Source of the DNA: Corythucha ciliata
Taxonomy: Eukaryota; Arthropoda; Insecta; Hemiptera; Tingidae
DNA length: 64,000 nt
Direction: 5' to 3'
Assembly: GCA_038030265.1 (NCBI GenBank)
Contig: CM075941.1
Span: 13,826,001 to 13,890,000, forward strand
A program made the position numbers and the translations under genes. This document shows, one piece after another, positions 1 through 11,099 of the stretch (position 1 is the first letter of the stretch; every line of letters starts with the position of its first letter). A model generated the notes under the pieces. It had not been told where the DNA came from and made no database searches. It was given only the letters and a program-made list of their open reading frames with translations.

Positions 1-43
1 AGAAAACCACCACCGCTATCCAAATTCGAAGCCCTCGCTACTC
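1..43 (+). CDS. Possible upstream NDST exon, cut by window edge
   Basis: The first 43 bases run into a consensus donor (CTC|GTAAGT, intron from 44). The exon would end two bases into a codon, which is the phase needed by the first sure NDST exon at 1813. That frame reads KTTTAIQIRSPRY. NDST proteins carry a poorly conserved stem between the membrane anchor and the first conserved block, so this could be part of it. All three frames are open over so short a stretch, so the support is only the donor and the phase. Confidence 0.25.
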
Positions 44-1812
44 GTAAGTCTCGAAATTTAACATTTTCTGAAGCTCGCTGTTGGCGCTATCTACAATATA
101 ATTGGACGGCGTAGTTGGTTTCGAAACGTATTGGTCGTGGAGATTGACTTTTTACTCTCGCCAGTCGTTTTCAAAGTACTCAAAGCTGTTTGTCAACAGC
201 TCTGCTGCGAGCCCCTGTTCCACGGATCTGGCGATCTCAGAAGTGTCATCTCCTAGACCACAAAAAACGTCCTGTGCAGGTGCCAGACACGATAAAATGA
301 CCCGGATTTTTCATAATGTGCGCTCCCGGACTAATAGTTTGTTTGTTTGTGATTTTTTTTCAATTTAGGCTGAAAATTAGCCTTTCTCTTGATTTTAGCC
401 TGGCTAAACCGCTAATCCGCAAATTATCATTTTTTTACACTTTAGCACCGCATTAGCAATTTTGTTTTACTTTTAGTTATAGATTAGCGCTTCGTCTCAG
501 TTCTAGCCGTGAATCGGTGGTTTTTTTTTTAACTTATAGCCAGGCTATCTCAAGTTATTCACAATATTGCCCTCAGAAGGCGCGAAGGTGAGTACAGAAA
601 TAGAAAATTTTACCACGCTTTGTCCGCGAATTGGTGATTTTCTTCAAGTTTAACCGCGAACTAGCGCTTTTTTTCAGTTTTAGCATTGCAGTAGCACTTC
701 TAACCCGTGAATTCGCGAATTTTCTCAATTTTAGTCACAATTTGAGCCGCAGATTTGCCATTTTTTCCATTTTTAGCAGCATTTAGTGCATTTAATTTTT
801 GTCAAAATGCACTATTTTTCTCAATTTGAGCTGAAAATTAGTGTTTCTTAATTTTGGCCGCGCTTATTAAGTAGGTATTGATTTTTTCAATTTTAGTCAC
901 GCTGTTTAGACCCGCATTAGCAATTTGTTTTCACTTTCTGCTATGGATTAGCGCTGTTTTTAGTAGTGTGATGCGAAGGGGGGGGGGCACTGGGTTTTTC
1001 CTCCTCGTCCCCGGCATTTTCGAGGGCCCGGATTTAGGAAATTAACTATATGTACTCACGATGACCCATCGTGATGATCGAGTTTCTTGATTTCTTCGAA
1101 ATCAACTTTAGGCAAGAAAACAATGAGAGGAGGAAAAGCTTTACCATTGGTGGAGCGTTTTTCAACAATTTCAGCGGTTGAAATCAATTTCATCAGTTGG
1201 AGACAGTTTTAGCAACTGATTTCAATTCAAAGTTGAATCCAAGTTGAATCATTTAACTTCATTTGTTGAAGTTAATTGGTTGATGCCAATCGCAGCAATT
1301 GAAGTCATTTTCAGCTGTTGAAGCTTATTTCAGCAGTAGAAATGATTTCTAGGAAATATCCAAACACGCATTCTCAGGGGAAGCCAGGCCGTCGTCACAA
1401 GGGCATTGTCTTGGATAGTGTCCAGAGGCTTGATTTATAACTTTAAGTGGATACCAGGACATACTAGGGCATTATGGGGGAACGAGGAGGTGGGATTTCG
1501 TGTTAAATGATGGGGGGGGGCAGGGGGCAACTTTATTGCCCCGTTCCTTGAAATTCCTCCGATATCCCGACGACGCCGCAACGACTTTTTCTGTCTGTCT
1601 TGCTGTAAGTTTGCTGTGACCCTCCCGCCTCCCGACGAATTCGCAGTAATTTTTGGCCGTTACCACAAATCGGACCCAAGTAGGAACAGAAATGGTGGAG
1701 ACCTACCAATTCCTCCCTTATTATACACGCTTATCACCCCCCCCCCCCCTCTGAACGCTATCCATGACCTTACGCGACAGCCGATAATTTTAAATTGTTA
1801 TTTATTTTTCAG
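44..1812. repeat. Repeat-rich intron or upstream spacer before NDST exon
   Basis: About 360-960 is a degenerate ~30-bp tandem repeat with the recurring words GCGAATTAGCG, TTTTTCTCAATTTTAGCC and close variants (family A of this window). About 1150-1360 holds another short degenerate repeat built on TTTCAGCAGTTGAA / CAATTGAAGT, partly self-complementary. G and C homopolymers occur near 968, 1510 and 1738. I see no convincing exon between 44 and 1812; the NDST transmembrane segment is not recognisable here. Confidence 0.6.
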
Positions 1813-4800
1813 CTTAATTCGAAGAGAATGGCGACCCGAGCCGTCGATACGTTGTCAAGTCGTTTCAGGATTGGACCGCAGTTCCGCACACGACCATCAC
1901 TCGCCGGCTCGAGTTCGAATCGACGCGAAAGTTTTAGTCTTCGTCGAAACAACATACTCGCGCCTCGGTAGAGACATCGCTGAGCTGCTTGTTTACAATC
2001 GAATCAAGTGAGTCAACGATATTCTTCACACGATAAAATGTTTCCCCTCCCCTTGACACACACTGGAAGGTGAGGGGTGATCGCTTTACTCGGTTTTAAT
2101 TCATTCGAATATTATGACTCGTAGAATTTATCTCCTTCATAACTAAAATTCGTTAAAAGGAGGAAGTAAAACCGATTAAATACTCACTAATTGACGTGAG
2201 TTTCTTCCTTCTACTATAACGCTGTTGTTCCGTGAAATTCTACGATCTAATTTCTACGATCAAATTTATCCGCTTACAGGTACAAAGTTGAAGTCGCTAG
2301 CAAATCTCTACCCGTTTTAACCAACCTAGACAAAGGAAAATATGGAGTCATCGTATTCGAGAATTTGCAGAAATACCTGCAAATGGACAAGTGGAACAGG
2401 GAGCTTTTGGACAAGTACTGTCGAGAGTACTCGGTGGGAATTATCGGCTTTCTATTAGGGACCGACGAGAAACTCGTGGGCGCTCAGCTTCGAGGACTTC
2501 CTTTGTTTATTCATACCAATATGAAGCTCAAGGTAAAGTAACATAATTTTCCTGGAAATTAAGAGTTCCTCGTAATGAAAGTTTTTTTTGTTGTTGTTGT
2601 TTAAAGGATGCCTCTCTGAACGTCGGCTCGCCCATTCTCCGAGTGACTCGAGCCGGTGAAACCGTTTGGGGTCCTCTGCCCGGTGAGGATTGGACGGTGT
2701 TTACGGCGAATCATTCGACGTACGAGCCACTCGCCTGGGCCAACAACAACAGTCACGACTGGGTCGAGGAGCCGTCGAATCCAGAGGAAACTGTTAGCCC
2801 GCCGTTGACTACCGTTGTTCAGGTACCCAGCCATCACACCGTACACCAGTACAAACAACAGCACCAGGCATTTTTAAAATTTTCTATTGTTGTTGTGTTA
2901 AAGGACCACGGAGATTTCGATGGTATCCATAGAATATTTTTCGGTTCGGGTCTTCGTTTCTGGCTTCACCGCCTCCTTTTTTTAGACTCGTTGTCCTATC
3001 TGTCCCACGGACAACTCTCCATATCGTTGAACAGGTACATTCTAGTCGACGTTGACGACATTTTCGTCGGCGAGCGAGGCACGCGTCTCAGGCCGGAAGA
3101 CGTCAGGGTAAGGCGAAATTTCTCCACTTCGGCCATGTTTTGTTTTGTTTTTTAACGTTTTTTTTTTTTTTTTTTTTTTTTCGACAGGCGCTGCTTGAGA
3201 CTCAAGAGAGAATTCAAAGTATCATCCCGGGCTTCAAGTTCAACCTCGGATTTTCTGGGAAATATTTTCATCACGGAAACCCGGAGGAGAATCTCGGGGA
3301 TGACATGCTTCTCGGTAAGATTCTGAAAGGGTGCGGGGAGGAGGGGGCTCAGCTCTTTTTCACAAAAATGCTTAATGGCGCTTTAATCCTTTCAGAAAAT
3401 GTCTCAAAATTCACTTGGTTCAGCCACATGTGGAATCATCAACAGCCGCACTTGTACGAGAATCAAACGCTCCTCGAATTGGACATGACTCTCAATAAGA
3501 ACTTCGGCAAGGTAAACTCTCTCGATATATTTTTTCTCTTGATCCCCTTCACCCCCCCCCTTGTTTTTTCTTTCGAAATAGAGTGGATTTGTGGATGTGA
3601 TAGGTTGGGATTGAGTATAATACTCGGGAGTAGACTGGGCGTGGATCATAGAGCGGGGGTGTCAGGTTTATGGGTTCATGGGAAGAGAGGGGGTCCACCT
3701 CTCGTGTTTGAATGCGGCGATAAATCAACTGTGGTTTTTTTTCTTCGGGAAATGGTTTCCCCTTTCCATCCCTCTTTTTACGCTTCTTTAATTTATTTTA
3801 TTCCGCGGCTTTTCTTTTCGGTTAAATAGGAATTAATCGGCAATTAGTAAACTCTTTTATCTTTCACCGCGCCCTAATGGGGAAATGCGTGACTTTGTGT
3901 ACTTAACTAGTGCCAAAGCGTTCCGATGAGTCTTTGGGCGTGTCATTGGTGTGGGGGGGGGGGGAAGCTTGGCTCGCCTGGAGGTTTTGTGTAGACGTTC
4001 CGCGAATAAATAGCCCGGATGCTCTAACGATCGCGCCCTCCAAGATATCAACGTCCCTACATTGCATCTGCTCCAGGCACGGGGAGAGCTTGGTGTACTG
4101 GTACATGGTGTCGATCTTCAGACGCTGGGGCTGATTCAAGGATGGGGGAGGGAAGGGGGTGTGCTCTTTAAAACCCGTGCCAGAACAAAAGAAAAGTGCA
4201 ACAGGGGTGGTTAAGAGGGAGGGCTTGTGATGCACGTGAACCTGACCCAACCTGTAACGCAAAAAACCGTGAAAATGGTTCTATTCGTTTGTAAAGTAAC
4301 AATTTTCGTTTGTTTAGCGTCACTTCTAGTCTTAATATCGTCTGTTATTTACGTTTGTTAAGCCTTTTATGCACTTTGAATACCAAACAAATTCAGGTGC
4401 GACTAAGTTTACGCGCCCGATCCATCGAAATCGTTTGTTTAGTGGCGTATCTGGACGTGAAATTGTTTTTTGGTCATAATTTTCGTTTCTTTAGCATTTA
4501 AAAAAAAAAATGATGGGTATGACCAACTTCGCATAACCAACTTTCGATGGACGAAATCGTTTGTTTAGTGCCATTTCCAATCTTAATATCGTTTATTCAA
4601 GGACGTTGTGCGCTCGCTTGATTGGCTAGAAATTTCGTTTCTTCAGCCTTCTGAACCCTATGAACAACGGACACAAACTTAGGTGCGGCTAAGTCACCCC
4701 CCCCCCCCCGACCCGTTAATGAAATCGTTCGTTAAGCGGCGTATCTGGACGTAAAATAGTTTGTTTACGTTTTTAAGTAATATTTTTCGTTTGTTTAGTA

Positions 4801-7800
4801 TGTCTAATTGTTTTTGTTCAAATTAAAAGAAAGGATGTTTGCGATCAACTTCACATAACCCGACACTCATGGACGAAATCGTTTGTTTAGCGCTATTTTT
4901 AGTTCTAACGACGTTGGTTAGCTTTACGAGCCCTTTAAACAACAGAAACAACTTAGGTGCGTGGTCTCCGACCCATGAACGAAATCGTTTGTTTAGCGGC
5001 ACAGTAGGGGGCAGCCCCCGTATTAACCCTAAACGCGTGCGTTAGCCAAATTTCTCAGCTGATTACTTTCAATTATTCACCTTGTTTATTTCGCTAACGC
5101 ACGCATTAAAGCTCGGTGCACACGATGCATTTTTTTGAAGCATGATGGCCTGCCTGTTCTAAAAAACATCCGGTCACTGATGGGGATCATATGTTTTTTT
5201 CACCATGCAAGTAAACATGCTTCGAAAAATGCATCGTATGCACCGAGCTTAAGAGTTACAGAATAGGGTGGCTGGACGTAAAATCGTTGGTTTAGGTATA
5301 TTTGGGTGCGACCCAACTTTACGTGGATGAAATCGTTTGTTTAGCGCAATTTTCTAGTCTTAATATCGTTTGTTTAAGCATGTTGTTTAGCTGGAATTTT
5401 CGTTTGTTAAGCCTTCACGCTCAACAAACAAACTTGGGTGCGTCTAAGTTCACGGTCTCCGCCCCAGGAACGAAATCTTTTGTTTGGCGCGCCATGTCTG
5501 GTCGTAAAATCGTTTGTTTAGCATCTCGAAACAGAAACAAAGAAAGGATGAGTGCGACCAACTTCGCGTGACCCCATCCATGAACGAAATCGTTTATTTG
5601 GCGTCATTCTTACCTGCCATTTCTGGTCTTATTATCGTTTGTTTCGCTGTCATTTTGTTTATTTGGCTTAGGGATCCATACACGTACAATAATTATTGCG
5701 CAATTAATTTGTGCAATACTTTGTGTCCAGATGTTTATGGATAAAAAATGGATTGTTCATTATATTGTGCAACCCCTCAATACAGTTCAATTTTATTGTG
5801 CAACCCCTAGTTTGCGCAATATTTATTGTACGTTTGTGGGCCACTTTAAGCTATTTTTACAACTTAACAATACTTTAATAGCAAACAAACTTGAGTGCAT
5901 CTAATAACAGGCCTTTAAAGTGAATTTTAGGGCTTTTTAAGGGGCCCCACAGGAGACCAAACGCTTGCGGAAACGCACGTCTCTTTTTTAGGAGAGGAGG
6001 AGCCCACTCTGTTGCGAAGGTTCTTCAGCGTTGTGCGCAGGTCTGGTGAAGGCTGCCGCCCGGCGTTAGGGCGGTGGCCGTACCACACTTAAAGTCGCGA
6101 TATTTCCCGTCATCGGTGACAAACTTATGACGTGTTGTCAGCCGAGTTGCGAGTTTTTGTGTCATATTTTTGAGTGTGTTTTTTATTTATTTGTTTCACT
6201 GTTGTCGCTTGACTTAAATCCCGTCAACTTTTCTAGAAACACGGAATTCCCACTGACTCCGGCTACTCAGTCGCCCCTCACCATTCGGGCGTCTATCCCG
6301 TTCACGAGCCACTCTATTCGGCCTGGAAAAAAGTCTGGGGCGTCAAAGTCACTTCAACGGAGGAGTACCCTCACCTGCGACCTGCACGCCTGCGCCGTGG
6401 TTTCATTCACCGTGGCATCATGGTCCTCCCCCGTCAAACTTGCGGCCTCTTCACCCACACCATACTCATCGACCGCTATCCGGGCGGCCGTGAAAAACTG
6501 GACGAGTCCATCCAGGGGGGTGAACTGTTTCAGACTGTCGTCTACAACCCTGTAAGTCCCTGTTTTTATATTTTTTTTTTTTTTTTTTTTATGTATTATT
6601 TTTTTTTTTACGTTTCTTTGACTTTAGATCAACGTATTTATGAGCCACATGTCAAACTACGGGAATGATCGTTTGGCACTGTACACTTTTGAGTCGGTCA
6701 TAAAGTTCCTAAGGTGTTGGACTAATTTGAAACTGACTAGTGCCCCTCCGCATGCGCTCGCCGAAAAATATTTTAGCATGTACCCCGAGGAAGTCGATCC
6801 AGTGTGGGGGGTAAGTCGATTATTAAAATCCTTGAAATAATCGATTAAATTACGTTTCAATATCGTTTTTTTTTTCGTTTTAGAACCCTTGCCACGATTT
6901 GCGGCACAAAAAAATCTGGTCGTACAGTAAAAATTGCGACCAGCTACCAAAATTTCTAGTCATCGGTCCTCAAAAGACCGGCACAACTGCACTGTACACG
7001 TTCCTGTCGATGCATCCGAACGTGTCGAGCAATATACACAGCCCTGAGACGTTCGAAGAGATTCAATTTTTCAACGGCAGGAATTACTATCGGGGCCTGT
7101 CGTGGTATATGGACTTTTTCCCTATCGCAAAAAATTCGACGACTACGACAACAACGTCCTCGTCGCAGTTTTTTTTCGAAAAGTCCGCGACGTATTTCGA
7201 CGGTGAGCCAGTGCCAAGACGGGCACACGCCCTTCTACCTCAGGCAAAACTCGTGACGATTTTAGTGTCGCCGGCGAAACGGGCGTACAGCTGGTACCAG
7301 CACATGAGGTCACACCAGGATCCGGTCGCTTTGAATTATTCGTTTTATGACGTCATCACGGCGAGTGACACCGCGCCGAAACCGCTCAGAGACCTGAGAA
7401 ACAGGTAATGAAAAAAAAAAAAAAAAAAAAAATGTAAATTTGTACTTTACAATTTTTTTTTAATGAACAACCCCCTGCAGGTGTCTCAATCCAGGTAGAT
7501 ACGCCCAACATTTAGAGCGCTGGCTGCTCTACTATTTACCTCAGCAGCTCCATATAATCGATGGGGAGCAACTTCGCTTGAATCCCGTCGGTATTATGGA
7601 CCAACTACTGAAATTCTTGAAAATTGACCCCTACGATTATTCAACGCATTTAAGGTTCGAAATATTGCATTTTTTTAGAGGCCACGAGCAGGCCACTGAC
7701 GGTTTTTTGTTTTGTTTACAGGTACGACCCCAGAAAAGGGTTTTTCTGTCAAGTCAAGAGTTCATCCCAAGGAAACGGCACCGCATGTCTAGGAAAGAGT

Positions 7801-8058
7801 AAGGGACGATTTTACCCGACCATGGAGCCCAAAGCCTACAAATTTTTACAGGTACGTTAAAATTACGTTTAATTTATATTTAGTCAACAGGGAAAGTAAT
7901 CTATCCACCTCCCACCCCCCTTACAACCCATCATATTTTCAACGCAGCGCTACTATTTGTCGCACAACACCGCCCTTGTTAAATTGTTGAAACGTCTCGG
8001 CCTTAGAACAGTTCCTCAATGGCTCAAGGACGATTTAAGCAATTCATTACCCACTTGA
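1813..8058 (+). CDS. NDST: Heparan sulfate N-deacetylase/N-sulfotransferase, 12 exons to the stop, N-terminus missing
   Basis: Golgi enzyme that removes N-acetyl groups from glucosamine in heparan sulfate and then N-sulfates it using PAPS. Exons with GT-AG borders and consistent phase: 1813-2007, 2280-2532, 2607-2822, 2904-3107, 3188-3314, 3396-3511, 6237-6551, 6628-6810, 6884-7404, 7481-7654, 7722-7851, 7948-8058 (TGA). They give about 847 residues; vertebrate NDSTs are about 880, so roughly the tail, membrane anchor and stem are absent. Visible in order: [10 protein letters not shown]; the deacetylase blocks [45 protein letters not shown] and [11 protein letters not shown]; then the sulfotransferase 5'-PSB loop [14 protein letters not shown] with its catalytic Lys, [14 protein letters not shown], the Cys pair in FFCQ...[10 protein letters not shown], and a normal C-terminus. 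All key residues appear kept, so both activities are expected. Odd points: a Thr/Ser-rich insertion at 7135-7169, and the donor of the 7481-7654 exon is weak (AAG|GTTCGA). Fly ortholog: sulfateless. Confidence 0.96.
4265..5660. repeat. Degenerate repeat array built on AAATCGTTTGTTTAGC
   Basis: The words AAATCGTTTGTTTAGC, TCTTAATATCGTTTGTT, AATTTTCGTTTGTTTAGC and AACAAACTTAGGTGCG return many times in roughly the same order, giving a diverged multi-part tandem repeat (family F) inside the NDST intron. Short chance reading frames here have no protein character. A MITE splits the array at 5110-5249. Confidence 0.75.
5110..5249. mobile_element. 140-bp MITE with ~35-bp terminal inverted repeats and TAA target duplication
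   Basis: The left end AGCTCGGTGCACACGATGCA continues through a T run to GAAGCATG. The right end, read on the other strand, begins AGCTCGGTGCATACGATGCA and also continues to GAAGCATG. TAA lies directly outside both ends (5107-5109 and 5250-5252), the target duplication used by PIF/Harbinger elements. There is no coding capacity, so it would be a non-autonomous element mobilised in trans. The superfamily call rests on the three-base duplication only. Confidence 0.85.
5683..5832. mobile_element. 150-bp MITE-like hairpin element with 21-bp inverted ends
   Basis: Left end CGTACAATAATTATTGCGCA; right end read on the other strand CGTACAATAAATATTGCGCA, one mismatch over 21 bases. The interior repeats ATTGTGCAACCCCT twice. 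No target duplication is obvious, so it could also be a simple inverted repeat rather than a transposed element. It is AT-rich and non-coding. Confidence 0.65.
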
Positions 8059-9297
8059 CATCTAATTGCAAGGATCGTGCATTGGACAACACTCGACTGA
8101 TCTCCCCCACCCCTCCCTCCCAACTCAACCAACCCATTCCAAACACTTAACACCCCCCCCCCCCCCGGGGCTCCGTAAGGGCTCCCAATCATCAGTCGTC
8201 CAAGCATTGATCCTTCCTTCCTCGATTGACGTGGTGAATTGTAAAAGACAATACTTCTAATTTGAACCATATCAATGTTTTTTACGCTTAAATAATTACC
8301 CATCCCCCTCCATTTATTTTTTAAATTAATTCTTGCCCAACCTTTCAATCAAAACTAACTTTTATTTTGTTTCTTTTTCGACTGAATTGTTGATTTTGTG
8401 TAAATTTTAGCCCCTCCCATCTCCCATCACCCCCCCTCCCACGTATGCTTTAACTTGTTGTACCTTTTTTCGTTCTGTTTACTACTAATTCGTTTGTTTC
8501 GAGTTGTACATATAAAAAAATCGATGTTAGTCTCATTTTTTGACACACAAAAAATGAGGAGCGTAGAATTCAATTACTGCTTAGAGCATTTACTGGGAGT
8601 TGTAGTAATATTTTTCGTTTATCTCTCTCTCTCGATTGATTAATGGAAAAAATGCCATAAATGTTTAGTCATAATGTGTATAAAAAGAAAGTGTTTGGTG
8701 TAAATTTCTTGGAAATTACTTAAGCCAAAAACAAAAAAATGGCGTATTTTGTGTATTCGACAAAATACAGAGAATAATTTTTTAATTCTTCGACATTTGC
8801 TCCATCGCCCCTTCACCGCCGTCCACACGGGTAGCCGGATGGAGCCACCACAAGGGCGTGGAAGTAGAAGGTTTTTGGCATATGAATGATGGGTTGATAA
8901 CTTGCTTGGGGGAAGAGGGCCGGATCTCTTGTACCCCTCCCGGGAGCGCGGGGGGCGGGAGGCTTTCCCACTGGAACTTTCGGAGACTTTACTCTTCGCC
9001 CCTTTTTAAGCTGTGGTTTGCGGCAATTTTCGGTCTATTGTTGTACAGGAGAATATGATGTGCTGGGAGCTCGGCCTTCACCTTGACGTTGTTCCCCTCG
9101 CTATAAGCTCCTGGCTCTTTATGTTCTCCTTTAATGATTCGGTAGCAAAACTTGTCAAAATCAACGATTTTGCCCTCTTTATACCGTCATTTTTCAGAGG
9201 ATACCCACGTCATATTAGTTTAAATGAGCGATGTTTTTAATAGTTTTAATGAGAATTTCAACATTGATAATTAGCGTTCCAAGTGAGCGCACAGTGA
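8059..9297. other. NDST 3' UTR and spacer, no gene seen
   Basis: The NDST 3' UTR begins at 8059. No AATAAA is evident close to the stop, so the transcript end is unclear. The stretch holds C-rich runs (8153-8166) and A/T-rich spacer. Reading frames here look like chance. Confidence 0.5.
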
Positions 9298-9435
9298 GTC
9301 ATTACTCAAGAACTAATTATCCCCCTTGAGTGCTTTTTGTTGTGATTGGGAATTACAGCAACTGGAGTTGGGACATCGCTTTAAAAATAAATTTTGATAT
9401 CGATCACACGAGTTCTCGCTTGAAGAATAGTTTCA

Positions 9436-9441
9436 TTTATT
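9436..9441 (-). terminator. Polyadenylation signal of Ser/Gly-rich gene, copy 1
   Basis: AATAAA on the minus strand about 130 bases after the stop at 9569. The same signal is kept in copy 2. Confidence 0.7.
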
Positions 9442-9568
9442 CCAGGAAAGTAAATTTTTTCACTTTCGTTATAAGAAAAAAGTGTACAAATGCGTATGAG
9501 CCACTGTGAATTCGTCTATACGTGCCACCACTTCCCCCCTAATAGCAGCACACGTTTCCTCGTGATTC

Positions 9569-9931
9569 TTAGGCTTCTCCTGAACTGGCTGCAGATCCAC
9601 CGCCGCTACTTCCAACTGAAGACGGCTTTGCAGCGTTGCTACCGCCAGTTGACGGCGACTCGCCGCTACTACTGCCAGTTGACGGTGACTTGCCGCTACT
9701 ACAGCCAGTTGACGGTGACTCGCCGCTACTACTTCCAGCTGAAGCGGTCGGTGACTTTTTACGATTCTTTCCATTCTTGGCGAGAACCTCTGCATTGTGA
9801 AATAATGGGGTGGGGTGGGGGCCAGCGGTATGTCCGCGTTATTGCACTGACTAATTAGTAAATGAATAGCGATAATTACCGTTAGACAGAACGGCGACAA
9901 CCAAGAGAAGTACGAGAAATTTCTTGAACAT
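9569..9931 (-). CDS. Secreted Ser/Gly/Pro-rich repeat protein, copy 1 (two exons)
   Basis: Unrecognised gene. Exon 1 is 9931-9880 and exon 2 is 9789-9569 on the minus strand, joined over a 90-base intron (AACG|GTAATT donor, ACAATGCAG acceptor). The product is 90 residues. It starts MFKKFLVLLLVVAVLSN, a signal peptide whose likely cleavage site is EVLA|KNGK. A short basic stretch (KNGKNRKK) follows, then about 60 residues of Ser, Gly, Pro and Thr with three 10-residue repeats of type SSSGESPSTG, ending in SSGEA. One repeat has Cys in place of Ser (TGCSSGK). There is no conserved domain. The Ser-Gly pairs beside Glu resemble glycosaminoglycan attachment sites; a mucin, adhesive or silk-like role is equally possible. 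A TATA box, initiator and AATAAA sit at the right places, and a second intact copy lies at 27.3-27.7 kb, which argues for a real gene. The overlapping 143-residue frame on the same strand reads through the intron and is a shadow. Confidence 0.85.
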
Positions 9932-9970
9932 TTCTACTGTTTTTAGTTCCTCTAGTCTCAAATTCAACTT

Positions 9971-10009
9971 GACTGATGACTTTTTCGACGATTTCAGGAC
10001 TTATTTATA
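9971..10009 (-). promoter_or_regulatory. TATA box and initiator of Ser/Gly-rich gene, copy 1
   Basis: TATAAATAAG reads on the minus strand from 10009 to 10000. TCAGTC, matching the arthropod initiator TCAKTY, reads from 9976 to 9971, with its A 35 bases after the first T of TATA. The start codon follows 43 bases after that A. The same arrangement is kept in copy 2. Confidence 0.75.
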
Positions 10010-11099
10010 CCCCCCAGTGTGTATTGGTAGCTCTGGAACGAAATTAAGAACTTTGACCCACTTGCCCAATTAGAGCAATCAGGTTAATTTCTGTATCGTT
10101 TTCCCTTAAATTTTTGCTAAATTAATGAATAATCAGAGAAAAGTGACAAAAAATAATTGAGTGTCGACCAGTGATAACAAAGTGTGCTTGTGAGTTGCCA
10201 AATAGTTAGGTAATTGTTCTATTTTTGTTATCGTTGCCCCCCCCCCCACCTTGACTTCTGATCGCTCTGCTTCGTCGTCCGAACGGATGGAGCGAGCAAA
10301 GTCTTGGGATGCCTCAAATCGTGATTTTTGGAGCCCTTCATCCATCGCCTCTACATATTTAACTTGACGGATCACTAGAAATTTTGCTATTAATGATTGA
10401 TGATTAAAGGTTTGTTTGGAGAACCCCATCGATCACGCCAATTAATTCACATGAAAAACATAAACAAGAATCGTGAGGGGGGGGGGAGTCAGACTTTTGG
10501 TCTGTCGGTTTGTCTGTCGCTTTTTCTCGACCGACCAGGATGAGTGACGGCTCATGAATGTGTCTTGACCCCTACAGATGCACACGCTAAAGATTTTGAA
10601 AATTGAAGGGCCGATGTCCACGGCTCGAACTACCCAAAGGTTTTGCCATGACGTAGATACTCCATAATCAGAGACGACGCGTTCAACCCCTCCCCCTTAC
10701 ACCACTACAGTTTTGACCTTTTTGGTGCTTTTGGTGTGCTCGAGTGTGCCCCAGGGGTGTAACGAGATATGTTGATGCCCGAACGCAACGGTTGTCATGA
10801 TGGTTGCCCCTCCTTCCCGTTTCAAGATTTTGTTTATTCTAACAAAGTATAAGTGTAGAATGGTCGGAGTGGGTATGGAACGAGTTGCAGTTTTGCCAGA
10901 TTGGACTAAAAACTGCATTTTGGGCTTTTTCTGGAGGAAACATCACGGTTGAAATGGAGGAAAGGCGATAAACTGTGATGTTTTGGGCACTGCTGGTCCA
11001 ACACCCATCGGGACCCGGGGCGGAGAACACTATGAGTCCCCTTAGTCTCTAGGATTAACGAGAAATATAATTTTTACTAAGCGTTAAACTATATGGATT

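Larger units (their letters stand above)
3512..6236 (+). other. NDST 2.7-kb intron carrying repeats and small transposons
   Basis: This intron is far larger than the other NDST introns (about 70-270 bp). It has a GTAAAC donor and a TTTTCTAG acceptor, and the flanking exons join in phase as NFGK|HGIPTD. It contains a short-period array (about 4265-5660) and two MITE-like elements. No coding sequence is supported inside. Confidence 0.85.

Noticed and set aside
3140..3829. 229-codon + frame across NDST exons
   Set aside because: It runs from intron through exons 3188-3314 and 3396-3511 into the next intron; only the exon parts are NDST.
9490..9858. 122-codon + frame and its 116-codon counterpart at 27,280-27,630
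   Set aside because: Antisense shadows of the 30-bp repeat in the Ser/Gly gene exon 2.
9469..9900. 143-codon minus-strand frame over the Ser/Gly gene
   Set aside because: It reads through the intron in another frame; the spliced frame has a signal peptide, cleavage site, promoter and conserved paralog.
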